Of a DNA stretch of 50,163 nt, positions 19,189 through 28,683 are shown piece by piece (the stretch's first letter is position 1; every line of letters starts with the position of its first letter). Origin of the DNA: a bacterium (lineage in GTDB: Bacteria; Patescibacteriota; Andersenbacteria; UBA10190); contig JAQBWN010000003.1 of the NCBI GenBank assembly GCA_027624555.1, forward strand, positions 1 to 50,163, in the 5' to 3' direction. The notes under the pieces were generated by a model, which saw nothing but the letters and a program-made list of their open reading frames with translations, was not told the DNA's origin and did not search any database. The translations under genes and the position numbers were made by a program.

Positions 19189-19761
19189 GTTTACGTCGTA
19201 TAATACTTGCTCTTGTAAAAGTCTGTATGAAATAATTTCGCTCTCGGTGAACCATAGCGGAATTTCCCTCTTTGCTTCCTCGGGACTATCGGAACAATGA
19301 ATAAGGTTACGAACGGCTCGATTATCAAGACTGGAAAGCGCGTACGAGTCTACGGTTAAATCTCCGCGAATTGTTCCAACATCAGACGTTGCAGGTTCTG
19401 TGTCACCTACAAGTTTTTTTACGATTGCAACTGACTGGTTGCCCTCTATAACAAATGCAAGAACTGGCCCCGATGTAAAAAAGGCGACATTCGACTTAAT
19501 AATATCTTTTCCGTATTCCATAACTTCCTTTTCGATGGGCATTCCGTGTGCTTTTCTGTCTTCAGTTACGCGTGTTCCCTTTTTCATAAACCATTCTTCA
19601 TCTTTATTATAGTGCTTCCAGCATTGGTCAGCTTCGGGCACCAAAAACTTAATCGCTACAAACTTGAGCCCAGTACGTTCGAGGCGCGCCATGATGTCTC
19701 CCATTAATGAACGCTGTACTCCATCTGGCTTTATAATGACTAATGTTTGTTCTTTTATCAT
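19168..19761 (-). CDS. ndk: Nucleoside diphosphate kinase with internal insertion
   Basis: TLVIIKPDGVQRSLMGDI...SGPVLAFVIEG...RNLIHCSDSPEEAKREI. Confidence 0.92.
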   Translation of the reverse strand: MIKEQTLVIIKPDGVQRSLMGDIMARLERTGLKFVAIKFLVPEADQCWKHYNKDEEWFMKKGTRVTEDRKAHGMPIEKEVMEYGKDIIKSNVAFFTSGPVLAFVIEGNQSVAIVKKLVGDTEPATSDVGTIRGDLTVDSYALSSLDNRAVRNLIHCSDSPEEAKREIPLWFTESEIISYRLLQEQVLYDVNLDGILE

Positions 19762-19768
19762 AGGTGTA

Positions 19769-20671
19769 TTACTTCTTGATACATAATTCTTGCAAAAAAG
19801 GCAAATGTGTTTTTCCGTTACACGAAATTCGCCATGAATTCCCTACAAATAGTATCGAAACAGTGCCTTGCGTATCTGTACGAAATATCTGAGTGCTTGC
19901 AAGCCGAGAAAGCACTTCTTTCGTAGGATGACCATACGTATTTGTAGCACTAACTGAAATTAATGATGCAGAAGGAGAAGTAGCGGAAAAAAACGCATCC
20001 GTTGTAGATGTTTTACTCCCATGATGACCGACTTTTAGTATATCTACGTCAAACGCATCAGCAGGCACTCGGGAGAGTATTTGCTTTTCTATCCCGGATT
20101 CTGCATCTCCGGTAAGCAAAAACGAAATAGGCTTTTTGCCCCTTGGCGCAATATCTGCACGCATAATAACAGACGCGTTATTCGATTTACTCTTTGCAAG
20201 CCTCTGCCACTCCCCGCCTGGTATCGGAGACATAACCCGAAGGGTCAGAAAACCAGCCCGGACACTCTGGCCGTACCATGCGTAGCGGTACGGAATATTT
20301 TTTTGCGTAAGCATATCAATAAACTGCTTTTTTATATCCGTAGTAGTTGCCGTATGCATCGGCATCAGCACCATACCAACATCATATGTATTTAATACAT
20401 GGGAAAGCCCTTCTACATGGTCCCGATCAAAATGGGTAGCAATTACAACTTCAATTGTCCTATCAAATAAAGGCATTTCTTCTGCAAGGCGTGTTAAAAC
20501 TTCCGAACCTGGCCCCCCATCAACTAATACTTGTATCGATTTTTCTTGAAACAGCAACGAATCTCCCTGCCCAACATCAAGCATGTGCATACCCGGCGTG
20601 CTAGGAAGCAAAATCATGCTGATTGCTACAACACACAAAAGCAGCAGTGCGTTCAACAAAGGCATATTCAT
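19769..20671 (-). CDS. ComEC-type metallo-beta-lactamase domain protein (split ComEC, C-terminal part)
   Basis: MHMLDVGQGDSLLFQ...VVIATHFDRDHVEGL...ILKVGHHGSKTST. Confidence 0.88.
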   Translation of the reverse strand: MNMPLLNALLLLCVVAISMILLPSTPGMHMLDVGQGDSLLFQEKSIQVLVDGGPGSEVLTRLAEEMPLFDRTIEVVIATHFDRDHVEGLSHVLNTYDVGMVLMPMHTATTTDIKKQFIDMLTQKNIPYRYAWYGQSVRAGFLTLRVMSPIPGGEWQRLAKSKSNNASVIMRADIAPRGKKPISFLLTGDAESGIEKQILSRVPADAFDVDILKVGHHGSKTSTTDAFFSATSPSASLISVSATNTYGHPTKEVLSRLASTQIFRTDTQGTVSILFVGNSWRISCNGKTHLPFLQELCIKK

Positions 20672-21963
20672 ATCCACCACTGCCGCCAAGAAATCTTATG
20701 CCACTTCATAATAACTATGATACCAAGCATGAGCACAGCATAATATAATCCAATACCCCACAATGGGAACAAAATATTTTCAAAATGCCCATAGGGAATG
20801 CTTGCGCATAGTCTGGCCACAAAAAGTATCCATGCAAGAAGCAGGTGAACAACAAAAGCGATCATGAGCGCAAATGGAAATGCAAATGCTTGGAGAACGA
20901 GTGCTATGAGCACTGCATACGTTACAAGCGGCAACAGAGGAATAACGACTATATTGGTAATAATTCCAACTAAAGAAACAGTTCCAAAATAATACAATGT
21001 GAGTGGTGCAGTTGTGAGCGTTGCCCCAAAAGATACCGCACATAATGTGAAAATAGCTTTAAGATACGGAGCAACTCGAATCCTTCTCGTGAAAAAAATT
21101 GCAATTCCTATGCCACAAACAGCAGTAACGGAAAGCTGGAATCCAATTGTATTAATGATACGTGGAGACGATGTAAGCAATACGGCGAGTGTAAGAAAAA
21201 TGACCGTTAAAGTCCCCGTAAGTGCTCGTACGTGATACGCCAGCACATATAACGTCCAGAATACACCTGCACGGACTGCGGACGCAGGGAAGCCCACTGA
21301 TGCGATGTATACCCAAAGCAAACTAAAAATTAATATAGAGCGAATAAACCCTGGTATTTGAAAAATACTTATACAGACTGTAAGTACGATTGCGATTATA
21401 GAAACATGCAAACCCGATATAGAAAGAATATGCGTAATGCCGCTATTTCGATATACATCTTTTATTTCCTTCCCAATTCCGCCCTGATCCCCAGTGAGCA
21501 TAGCAACAAGCAAAGAACTGTCTGGTTCTCGAAAAAGAGTTGTGAGCAAAGATGCAATTCTGACGCGAAAGGTATCGATGTATACATCTTTTTTTTGTAA
21601 AATTTTTACCTCAGCATTTTTAACCACAAAAGAAACATTTTCATCACGAAGAAACTCCGCATATTCCGGTATTCCACTAAAAGCATCTTCGGGTGTTTCT
21701 TGCTTCCCACTAATTTCCACAATGCTACCGCGCACAAGCACCGGAAATCGCGGCGCGTACACTAAGCGTAAGCAACCATTTTCTTGCGTGAACACATATC
21801 GTGCCTGGGTTGGTGCAAGTGCGATTGTTTTTGTAAGCGTTGCAGTACTTTTTTCAGAAGCCTGGCAATTACTAGTTTGCATCGCATCTTTTTGTGCACC
21901 ATAAAAATACCCAAGTAAGAACAAAAGCGCAGCTGCTACGGCAGTGGGCACATTTACGCGCAT
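20668..21963 (-). CDS. comEC: ComEC/Rec2 competence membrane domain protein (split ComEC, N-terminal part)
   Basis: AMLTGDQGGIGKEIKDVYRNSGITHILSISGLHVSIIAI; multiple TM helices; start MRVNVPT preferred. Confidence 0.9.
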   Translation of the reverse strand: MRVNVPTAVAAALLFLLGYFYGAQKDAMQTSNCQASEKSTATLTKTIALAPTQARYVFTQENGCLRLVYAPRFPVLVRGSIVEISGKQETPEDAFSGIPEYAEFLRDENVSFVVKNAEVKILQKKDVYIDTFRVRIASLLTTLFREPDSSLLVAMLTGDQGGIGKEIKDVYRNSGITHILSISGLHVSIIAIVLTVCISIFQIPGFIRSILIFSLLWVYIASVGFPASAVRAGVFWTLYVLAYHVRALTGTLTVIFLTLAVLLTSSPRIINTIGFQLSVTAVCGIGIAIFFTRRIRVAPYLKAIFTLCAVSFGATLTTAPLTLYYFGTVSLVGIITNIVVIPLLPLVTYAVLIALVLQAFAFPFALMIAFVVHLLLAWILFVARLCASIPYGHFENILFPLWGIGLYYAVLMLGIIVIMKWHKISWRQWWI

Positions 21964-22052
21964 AAAACACCTACAATAATCCCAACTATCCAACTACCAA
22001 CCAGAAGCGCGATATTCTGTCGCATACCCTTGTAGGGTACACTAGCGACGAG

Positions 22053-23264
22053 TTACTCAATAGGCTCGTCAGTTTGAGTTTGCTTCCGTTCTCTCATTTT
22101 TCTACGAATGAACGTAGGAACTTCCAAGTCTTCCTCTTCTGCACTGCCAAATTTTTGAGGTATAGTATTTTGCCTATTCATCGGAGACATACTTTGCCCA
22201 TATGGTGACCGAAGTGGTTGCGGTTGTCGTGGTGCTTCTTGTTGGATCGGCATATGTTGTGCAGGCATATATGCTGCATTTTGGCTTGGCCGCACCATAC
22301 TTTGCGGCTTATCAAAACCGGTTGCAACTACAGTAATTTTCATTTCGCCTTCCTCAACTTGATCTGAATCCATAACAGCCCCAAAAATAACCTTTGCATG
22401 AGGGTCAGCATGCTCTGTAATCGTTCTTGCGACAGCCTCCACTTCATACATGCGCAAATCTGGACCAGCGGTAATATTAAACACAATACCCTTTGCTCCA
22501 TCTATAGTAATATCAAGCATGGGGCTATCAATTGCAGCACGAGCTGCCTCTATTGCCCGGTTTTCCCCAGACGCTCTCCCAATACCCATAAGCGCAGATC
22601 CTGCATTTTGCATAATAGCTTTAATGTCTGCAAAGTCTACGTTTACCATTCCATGGTGAGTAATTAAGTCCGAAATACCCTGAACTCCTTGCCGCAACAC
22701 ATCATCAACTACGCGAAATGCATCTATAAGGCTGGTTTTCTTATCAATTATTTGGAGAAGTCTATCGTTTGGGATAACCACAGAAGCATCTGCTCTGCTT
22801 TGCAATTCTACCAGCGCTTCTTCGGCAAGTGTCATTCGTTGTTGTCCTTCAAAAGAAAAAGGTTTTGTAACAATAGCCACTGTTAAAGCGCCAACCTCGC
22901 GTGCAATTTCAGATACTACGGGAAGTGCACCTGTAGCCGTTCCTCCGCCGAAACCTCCAGCAGTAAATACCATATCGGAACCTTTAAGAAGTTCATAAAT
23001 TTCTTCTCGACTTTCTTCTGCTGCCTGTTGCCCGAGTGCTGGGTTCATTCCTGCCCCAAGGCCTCGCGTTACGGTTTGCCCAATGTGCAGTTTTGTAGGT
23101 GCACCCGAATAATGGAGCGCCTGTGCGTCGGTATTTACTGCAATAAATTCTACTCCTTTTATATTCGCCTGGATCATTCGATTGAGCGCTGCGTTTCCGC
23201 CACCGCCAATGCCAACAACCTTAATGTTCGCTACGTTTTCAATAGTGGGCCGTTTGAGTGGCAT
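22053..23264 (-). CDS. ftsZ: Cell division protein FtsZ
   Basis: IKVVGIGGGGNAALNRM...FTAGGFGGGTATGALPVVSEIARE. Confidence 0.98.
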   Translation of the reverse strand: MPLKRPTIENVANIKVVGIGGGGNAALNRMIQANIKGVEFIAVNTDAQALHYSGAPTKLHIGQTVTRGLGAGMNPALGQQAAEESREEIYELLKGSDMVFTAGGFGGGTATGALPVVSEIAREVGALTVAIVTKPFSFEGQQRMTLAEEALVELQSRADASVVIPNDRLLQIIDKKTSLIDAFRVVDDVLRQGVQGISDLITHHGMVNVDFADIKAIMQNAGSALMGIGRASGENRAIEAARAAIDSPMLDITIDGAKGIVFNITAGPDLRMYEVEAVARTITEHADPHAKVIFGAVMDSDQVEEGEMKITVVATGFDKPQSMVRPSQNAAYMPAQHMPIQQEAPRQPQPLRSPYGQSMSPMNRQNTIPQKFGSAEEEDLEVPTFIRRKMRERKQTQTDEPIE

Positions 23265-23343
23265 ATACTATTCATCGTACGAACGAAAAAAAGAATGTCA
23301 ACACAAAGTGGTGTTCATCTCGAACACACTTGGTGTTCGTAAC

Positions 23344-24582
23344 TCAAGGAAGAAACGTTTTTGCCCAGCCTCGAACCTTAGAAAGTGTTGCGCCAATGTT
23401 CGGTAAACGTATCGAGGAATGAAAAGATGGTCTGCTTTCTTGCTCTATTGCAAAATGTATAAGCCCGATACCAACACTATATTCTGGTTCATCGGTACCG
23501 TCAGCTAACCCCCCAAGTATTGCAGGGCGACCAATACGGACAGGAAGGCGAAGCTTCTTTTTCGCAAGATCTACGAGCCCTTCCATGTGTGCCCCTCCAC
23601 CAGTTAAAATAACTCCAGCAGGGAGAATGCCACTCCGTCCAATTGACTTCAGTTCACGGTCAACAAACGAAAGTAGTTCATCGAGCCGAGCACTAATAAT
23701 ATTCGCGACTTCTCGTCGTGAAATAGTTTCTTGTTCACTGTCTTCTCCTTCTATAGAAATTGTTTCATTTTGATGTACGTCAGAAGGAACCGCGGTACCG
23801 TGAGAAACTTTTAGTGCTTCAGCAATCTCAATAGATGTCCGTAGGCCAATAGCGATATCGTTCGTAATGTGAGAAGTGCCAACTGGCAACACACTTGTAT
23901 GTAACAGCACGTGTTCCTCATACACAACCATGCTCGTGGTGCCTGCACCCAAATCAACCAACACAACACCAAGTTCCTTTTGTCGCTTATCCAGAACCGC
24001 AAGGGCACACGCAAGAGGCGCGAACACAAAATCTTCAATATGAACTCCTGCCTGATTCACAACCTTGGTAAGATTTTTAATAAACGGTACCGAACCTTCG
24101 ATAACGTGCGCCTCTACTTCAAGTCGGACACCTGTCATGCCTACTGGGTCACTAATATGCTCCTGACCATCAACAATATAGTTTTGCGGTAGCACATGAA
24201 GTATTTCCCTATTTTGAGGCAGCGAAATTGCCTGCGCAGCATTAATAACGCGGTCTACATCATCTGTTGTTATCTCCCCATCTGCTCTGCTTACTGCAAT
24301 AATTCCACGCAAGTTATGAGAAGTGAGGTGTGACCCGTTAATACTTACATATGCTTTTTCTACCATAACCCCAGATACCCGCTCTGCCATGTCACGAGCT
24401 TCGCCAAGGGCAGCAACTGCCTCTTCCACATCTGTAATAACACCTCTTTGCATGCCGCGCATTTGCACAACACCTACACCGAGAATTTTTACTTCTTCGC
24501 TGCCCAGTTCTTTTTGGGCTACTAGTACACGCACAGCACTCGAGCCTATATCAATACCTATAAATGTGTGGGGAGTCTTCAT
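23344..24582 (-). CDS. ftsA: Cell division protein FtsA
   Basis: FIGIDIGSSAVRVLVAQKE...LVDLGAGTTSMVVYEE...ILTGGGAHMEG. Confidence 0.95.
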   Translation of the reverse strand: MKTPHTFIGIDIGSSAVRVLVAQKELGSEEVKILGVGVVQMRGMQRGVITDVEEAVAALGEARDMAERVSGVMVEKAYVSINGSHLTSHNLRGIIAVSRADGEITTDDVDRVINAAQAISLPQNREILHVLPQNYIVDGQEHISDPVGMTGVRLEVEAHVIEGSVPFIKNLTKVVNQAGVHIEDFVFAPLACALAVLDKRQKELGVVLVDLGAGTTSMVVYEEHVLLHTSVLPVGTSHITNDIAIGLRTSIEIAEALKVSHGTAVPSDVHQNETISIEGEDSEQETISRREVANIISARLDELLSFVDRELKSIGRSGILPAGVILTGGGAHMEGLVDLAKKKLRLPVRIGRPAILGGLADGTDEPEYSVGIGLIHFAIEQESRPSFHSSIRLPNIGATLSKVRGWAKTFLP

Positions 24583-24586
24583 AGTG

Positions 24587-24967
24587 CTATACGTAAAAAA
24601 TTAGCGCAGGAAGTAATATCAATATTCCTACAATACATGCACCTATACTTGCGAGCAAAACCGCTCCAGCAGCCATGTCTTTCACGTCCCGTATTTTTTC
24701 GCTAAATTCCGGATGAACTATATCCGATAATATCTCAAATGATGTGTTAATGATTTCCAGTGTAATAACAAGTATAATCGCAAGCACAAGAACTGCCATA
24801 TGAAAGAATGGCAAACGGAGATATAGCATCGCGCACACAACAAGTGTTCCTATAACAACTTGGACGCGTACATTTATTTCTCGAACAAAAACACCCTTTA
24901 GCCCAAGGAATGCAAAAGAAATGGCTTCAAAAATAGTACTGCTACGATGCCACTGATTCATATTCAT
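24587..24967 (-). CDS. Diacylglycerol/undecaprenol kinase-like (DgkA family)
   Basis: AFLGLKGVFVREINVRVQ...LEIINTSFEILSDIVHPEFSEKIRDVKDMAAGAVLL; start MNMNQWHRS approximate. Confidence 0.85.
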   Translation of the reverse strand: MNMNQWHRSSTIFEAISFAFLGLKGVFVREINVRVQVVIGTLVVCAMLYLRLPFFHMAVLVLAIILVITLEIINTSFEILSDIVHPEFSEKIRDVKDMAAGAVLLASIGACIVGILILLPALIFYV

Positions 24968-24972
24968 ACCTA

Positions 24973-25407
24973 TTAGTATACATCGGAAAGTGAAATCGCT
25001 ACGAATCCACATGCAAGTAAAATTTCCCGTTCCGCTTCTTTCATGATAAATGAATCCTTTTTTGATGCTTCATGATCCATTCCACACACGTGAAGTACCG
25101 CATGTGTTACAAGAAGCGCTACGTAATCGCGAATTGCAATACCGCGAGTCTCAGCTTCAGCACGCGCAACCTCCATGCAAATTGCAATGTCATGATCTCC
25201 TTCTGGTTCATATGAAAAGGTAAGTATATTCGTCGGAATATCTTTATTTCGGTATTCCTTATTTAATCGCTGTATTTCTTCCACTCCTACACATCTCATT
25301 GCAACTTCGTCATCAGCAACGTTACGTTTCATACGAGCCGCCTGCCAAAGATTCTCTAATTCACTCTTGGTAAGTGGAAAATCTTTGCAACCTGAAAACA
25401 CGAACAT
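24973..25407 (-). CDS. ybeY: Endoribonuclease YbeY
   Basis: IQRLNKEYRNKDIPTNILTFSYE...LVTHAVLHVCGMDHE. Confidence 0.9.
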   Translation of the reverse strand: MFVFSGCKDFPLTKSELENLWQAARMKRNVADDEVAMRCVGVEEIQRLNKEYRNKDIPTNILTFSYEPEGDHDIAICMEVARAEAETRGIAIRDYVALLVTHAVLHVCGMDHEASKKDSFIMKEAEREILLACGFVAISLSDVY

Positions 25408-25422
25408 AATTGATGCGTCGAA

Positions 25423-26064
25423 CTACAACTTATCGTTTGGGGAAGCAATAAGAGGATTATATCCACGAGTTATTTCTTCTCCGTCAGAATAGCCATCTTT
25501 ATCCGTATCCGGATTAAAAGGATCTGTTCCAAATTTTCGCTCATCCGGATCGGGAAACCCGTCATTGTCTGAATCTAATTTTCCCGAACCCAACGGATTA
25601 TATCCGTTCCGCACTTCATCGCCATCTAAATAGCTGTCACCATCAGTATCCGGGATATTAGGATCTGTTCCATAGTACCTCTCTTCTGCGTTCGTGAGCC
25701 CGTCATTATCAGGGTCTGCAAGATCAGATGTGTCATTTGAAAGTATTTCTGGTACCAAAACAGGCATTCCAATTTCAGCTGGGGCAATACTTGTTACTGG
25801 AACAGGGCTATACGTAGGTATAACGGTTGATACTGGCTTTGTAAATAATCCGTATACAAGAAAAACCACTGCGACAAGCGAAACAACGGCAATAAATATG
25901 CCAATACTAATAAACACCCACCTGGCTGCATGCCTGCTCTCCATTGCATGCTTCGTAACAGATATTGGAGCAACGCCTATAGGTGACGGAATACTTTTCA
26001 AAGGCGCAAATGGGTCAGGAATATCAAACCCTTCTCCCGGTATATTAATTGGAGGCGTTGTCAT
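25423..26064 (-). CDS. Membrane-anchored protein with tandem Ca-binding (thrombospondin type 3 / EF-hand-like) repeats
   Basis: DPDNDGLTNAEERYYGTDPNIPDTDGDSYLDGDEV...DSDNDGFPDPDERKFGTDPFNPDTDKDGYSDGEE; one TM. Confidence 0.8.
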   Translation of the reverse strand: MTTPPINIPGEGFDIPDPFAPLKSIPSPIGVAPISVTKHAMESRHAARWVFISIGIFIAVVSLVAVVFLVYGLFTKPVSTVIPTYSPVPVTSIAPAEIGMPVLVPEILSNDTSDLADPDNDGLTNAEERYYGTDPNIPDTDGDSYLDGDEVRNGYNPLGSGKLDSDNDGFPDPDERKFGTDPFNPDTDKDGYSDGEEITRGYNPLIASPNDKL

Positions 26065-26125
26065 AATTATATAATCATTATAAAGGATAATAGTATTTAT
26101 AACAAAAAAGCGCGTCATCCCGCTA

Positions 26126-26198
26126 CGCCCCACATAGCTCTTTGAGCGACGTGGGGGGGGTGACATAAACGTGGATCCCGGCTCATGGGCCGGGATAA
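26126..26198. repeat. Palindromic REP-like cluster (CGCCCCAC..TAGCTCTTTGAGCGA..GTGGGGGG; GTGGATCCCGGCTCATGGGCCGGGATAAC)
   Basis: Two inverted repeats; first shares 15-mer TAGCTCTTTGAGCGA with pth, second related to 9447-9476. Confidence 0.6.
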
Positions 26199-26208
26199 CA
26201 GTTACCTC

Positions 26209-26460
26209 TTAAAAATGTCTGCCTTTTTTTTGTGGGAAAGAAAATTCATCTATCTCTCCAGTTTTTATCAATCGCTCACGCTCAGCTTGGAGCTCCCCTT
26301 TTCGTTGTGCTTCTTCACGAATCCTATTCTTGCTTTTCTTCGGCTCATGATATCTAACTTTTTTTGCCTGCAATAATACTCCACTTTGTTGCACAATGCG
26401 AGTAAACCGACGGACTAACCCTTCGGAATTTTCATGATCTCTTTTTTTTGCCTCTAACAC
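26209..26460 (-). CDS. rpsU: 30S ribosomal protein S21-like
   Basis: NSEGLVRRFTRIVQQSGVLLQAKKVRYHEPKKSKNRIREEAQRK; strong SD AGGAGGTG; GTG start inferred. Confidence 0.75.
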   Translation of the reverse strand: MLEAKKRDHENSEGLVRRFTRIVQQSGVLLQAKKVRYHEPKKSKNRIREEAQRKGELQAERERLIKTGEIDEFSFPQKKGRHF

Positions 26461-26555
26461 AAACAACACCTCCTATTAAAAATAATACCGTGAATAAATC
26501 CTTAAAAAACCTTAGCACGCGAAGCGCACAAAGTCAATGTGCGAAAGCAAACGTT

Positions 26556-26972
26556 CTACTTGCCTCCTAAAAACTTCGTACCGCTAAAGTACCCTCCCGG
26601 ACCATCAGCTACCCCCAATGCGACAAGAAGCGTATTTACAATAATGTACGCCAAGAGGATAACTGCAAGCCCAATTAATGCTTGCGTTATAGTACTCTTG
26701 CCCCGCTTTACATGCTCCTCATCTACCGAGTAGAGGAACATTTGCACGCCACCATATATTAGAAGCCCAAGTGCAACAATACCCGCCATCCCAAGTAAAA
26801 AGTTGTAAATTCCAATAAGTAACTCAAAGAGGTCTTTCAACTCACAAAGCCTTTGAGTTCCCTGCGGTCCACATTTTACGATTCCAGTGCCCTGCGCATA
26901 CGCGAGTACTGGGCTAATCCATCCAAGTAATACAAAAAAATATGTAAAAAATCGTTGTTTCATGCCTTGCAT
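26556..26972 (-). CDS. TrbC/VirB2-like pilin family small membrane protein
   Basis: Signal-like N-terminus, two TM helices, ...GLLIYGGVQMFLYSVDEEHVKRGKSTITQALIGLAVILLAYIIVNTLL. Confidence 0.7.
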   Translation of the reverse strand: MQGMKQRFFTYFFVLLGWISPVLAYAQGTGIVKCGPQGTQRLCELKDLFELLIGIYNFLLGMAGIVALGLLIYGGVQMFLYSVDEEHVKRGKSTITQALIGLAVILLAYIIVNTLLVALGVADGPGGYFSGTKFLGGK

Positions 26973-27334
26973 CTCAGTGGCCCAAGCGGCTCTCCTCCTA
27001 ATATATGAATGTGAAGATGAGGAATTTCCTGGCCAGCGTGCAAACCGATATTCGTTATTACCCTATAGCCTGACTTCATTATTCCCGCATCTCGCGCTAC
27101 ATGCGTTGCGTCGTGCAATAACTTTCCCATCAAGAGGTGGTCATCTCCAACCATCCCGTCAAGTGACGTGATGTGTTGCTTGGGAATTCCTACAATGTGT
27201 ACGGGTGCTTGCGGGTGAATATCCTTAAAAAACAGTGTATCGCCTCCATCAAATAAAATATCCGCGGAAATTGTTCCGCTGATTATGTTGCAAAATATAC
27301 ACGTGTCTGACTGTTCCATTTTATAGCCTAACAA
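26960..27334 (-). CDS. HIT family protein
   Basis: DTCIFCNIISGTISADILF...GLHAGQEIPHLHIHILGGEPLG. Confidence 0.92.
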   Translation of the reverse strand: MLGYKMEQSDTCIFCNIISGTISADILFDGGDTLFFKDIHPQAPVHIVGIPKQHITSLDGMVGDDHLLMGKLLHDATHVARDAGIMKSGYRVITNIGLHAGQEIPHLHIHILGGEPLGPLRCKA

Positions 27335-28649
27335 TATTAAGTCTACGCTCCAATTCTTTTACCAGCTTATCACGATCTATAACTTCCTGCATACCACTTT
27401 CCATATTGCGAAGAATAACGGTTTGATCCAATACTTCTTTTTGCCCAATAATAATGGTCCACTGAACTTTTAATCTATCTGCCATTCTAAGTTGTGGCTG
27501 CATACCATCACGGTCAATGCTTTCCGCAAACGGAATATCGGCATCGCGCAAATCTTTCATAATTTTAAGCCCCAAAAGCTTTGCCTGTTCTCCTAATTGT
27601 GCAATAAAGAGCTTTGGCTGATCTCCGAGCATTAGCTCAATTCCCTCTTCTTTTACTCGCTCAATAACGCGTTCGATACCAATTGCAGCACCTATTGCAG
27701 GAACATCTTTTCCACCTAACTGTTTCACTAAATTATTATATCTCCCGCCGCCCGCAAACGTGTTTTGTTGAGATAACCCGCGAGTAGATTTCGGAACAAA
27801 TTCAAATACGGTGTGCGTATAGTAATCAAGCCCACGAACTAAGGAAGGAGTCACTTCATACGGAACACCAAGTTCCTGTAAACTCTCGAGAATATATTCA
27901 AAATGTTTTTTAGAAGATTCTGAAAGATGGTCAATTAGGCGAGGAGCCGTATTACCTACTTGCTGACATTTTTCCTCCTTACAATCAAGCAGCCGAAGTG
28001 GGTTAGATACCAAACGATCCTTACAATCGCGACATAATTTTTGTCGATTTCTTTTATAATGGTCTTTCAAAAGTGAAATATATGCAACCCGCTCTGCTGG
28101 TTCGCCGAGAGTATTGATGAGTACTATAAAATCTTCCAGACCCAAATGTTTAAAATAGAGATGCAATACATAGATAACCTGGACATCAGTAATAGGAGAC
28201 GCAGAACCAACTACCTCCACCCCTACCTGGTGAAACTCGCGAAGTCTACCTGCTTGAGGCCGTTCGTAGCGAAAAAAAGATCCAATCATAAATAGCTTCA
28301 CTGGCCTTGGCCAACTTCTCATTCCGTGTTCAATATATGAACGAATCATGGAAGCAGTGCCTTCTGGTCGCAGTGCATAGTGCGAACCTTTGCCACGAGA
28401 CTTCACCTCGAACAATTCTTTCTGAACAATGTCTGTATCATTTCCTATACCGCGGGTAAACAAGTTAATGTCCTCAAATGTCGGAGTTTCTATTTGCTGA
28501 AAATGCCATCCTCGTAAAAATGATTTTGCGTTCTCTATTACATATTCCCAATACTTCTGGTCAGAAGGGAGCAAATCAGTAGTACCGCGAGGACTTCTAA
28601 GCGGAAATTCAACATTTGAAGTATTTTTTTTCTTTTTAGAAACAGCCAT
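27321..28649 (-). CDS. hisS: Histidyl-tRNA synthetase
   Basis: RGTTDLLP...ALRPEGTASMIRSYIEHGMRSWPRPVKLFMIGSFFRYERPQAGRLREFHQVGVEVVG. Confidence 0.96.
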   Translation of the reverse strand: MAVSKKKKNTSNVEFPLRSPRGTTDLLPSDQKYWEYVIENAKSFLRGWHFQQIETPTFEDINLFTRGIGNDTDIVQKELFEVKSRGKGSHYALRPEGTASMIRSYIEHGMRSWPRPVKLFMIGSFFRYERPQAGRLREFHQVGVEVVGSASPITDVQVIYVLHLYFKHLGLEDFIVLINTLGEPAERVAYISLLKDHYKRNRQKLCRDCKDRLVSNPLRLLDCKEEKCQQVGNTAPRLIDHLSESSKKHFEYILESLQELGVPYEVTPSLVRGLDYYTHTVFEFVPKSTRGLSQQNTFAGGGRYNNLVKQLGGKDVPAIGAAIGIERVIERVKEEGIELMLGDQPKLFIAQLGEQAKLLGLKIMKDLRDADIPFAESIDRDGMQPQLRMADRLKVQWTIIIGQKEVLDQTVILRNMESGMQEVIDRDKLVKELERRLNIVRL

Positions 28650-28683
28650 ATGGTAAGACAGTGTACAAGGAAAATAAAAAAAA

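Noticed and set aside
20668-20689. ComEC split as a frameshift pseudogene
   Set aside because: Clean ATGA overlap and both halves retain full hallmark motifs, so a genuine split is more likely; read-level check still needed.
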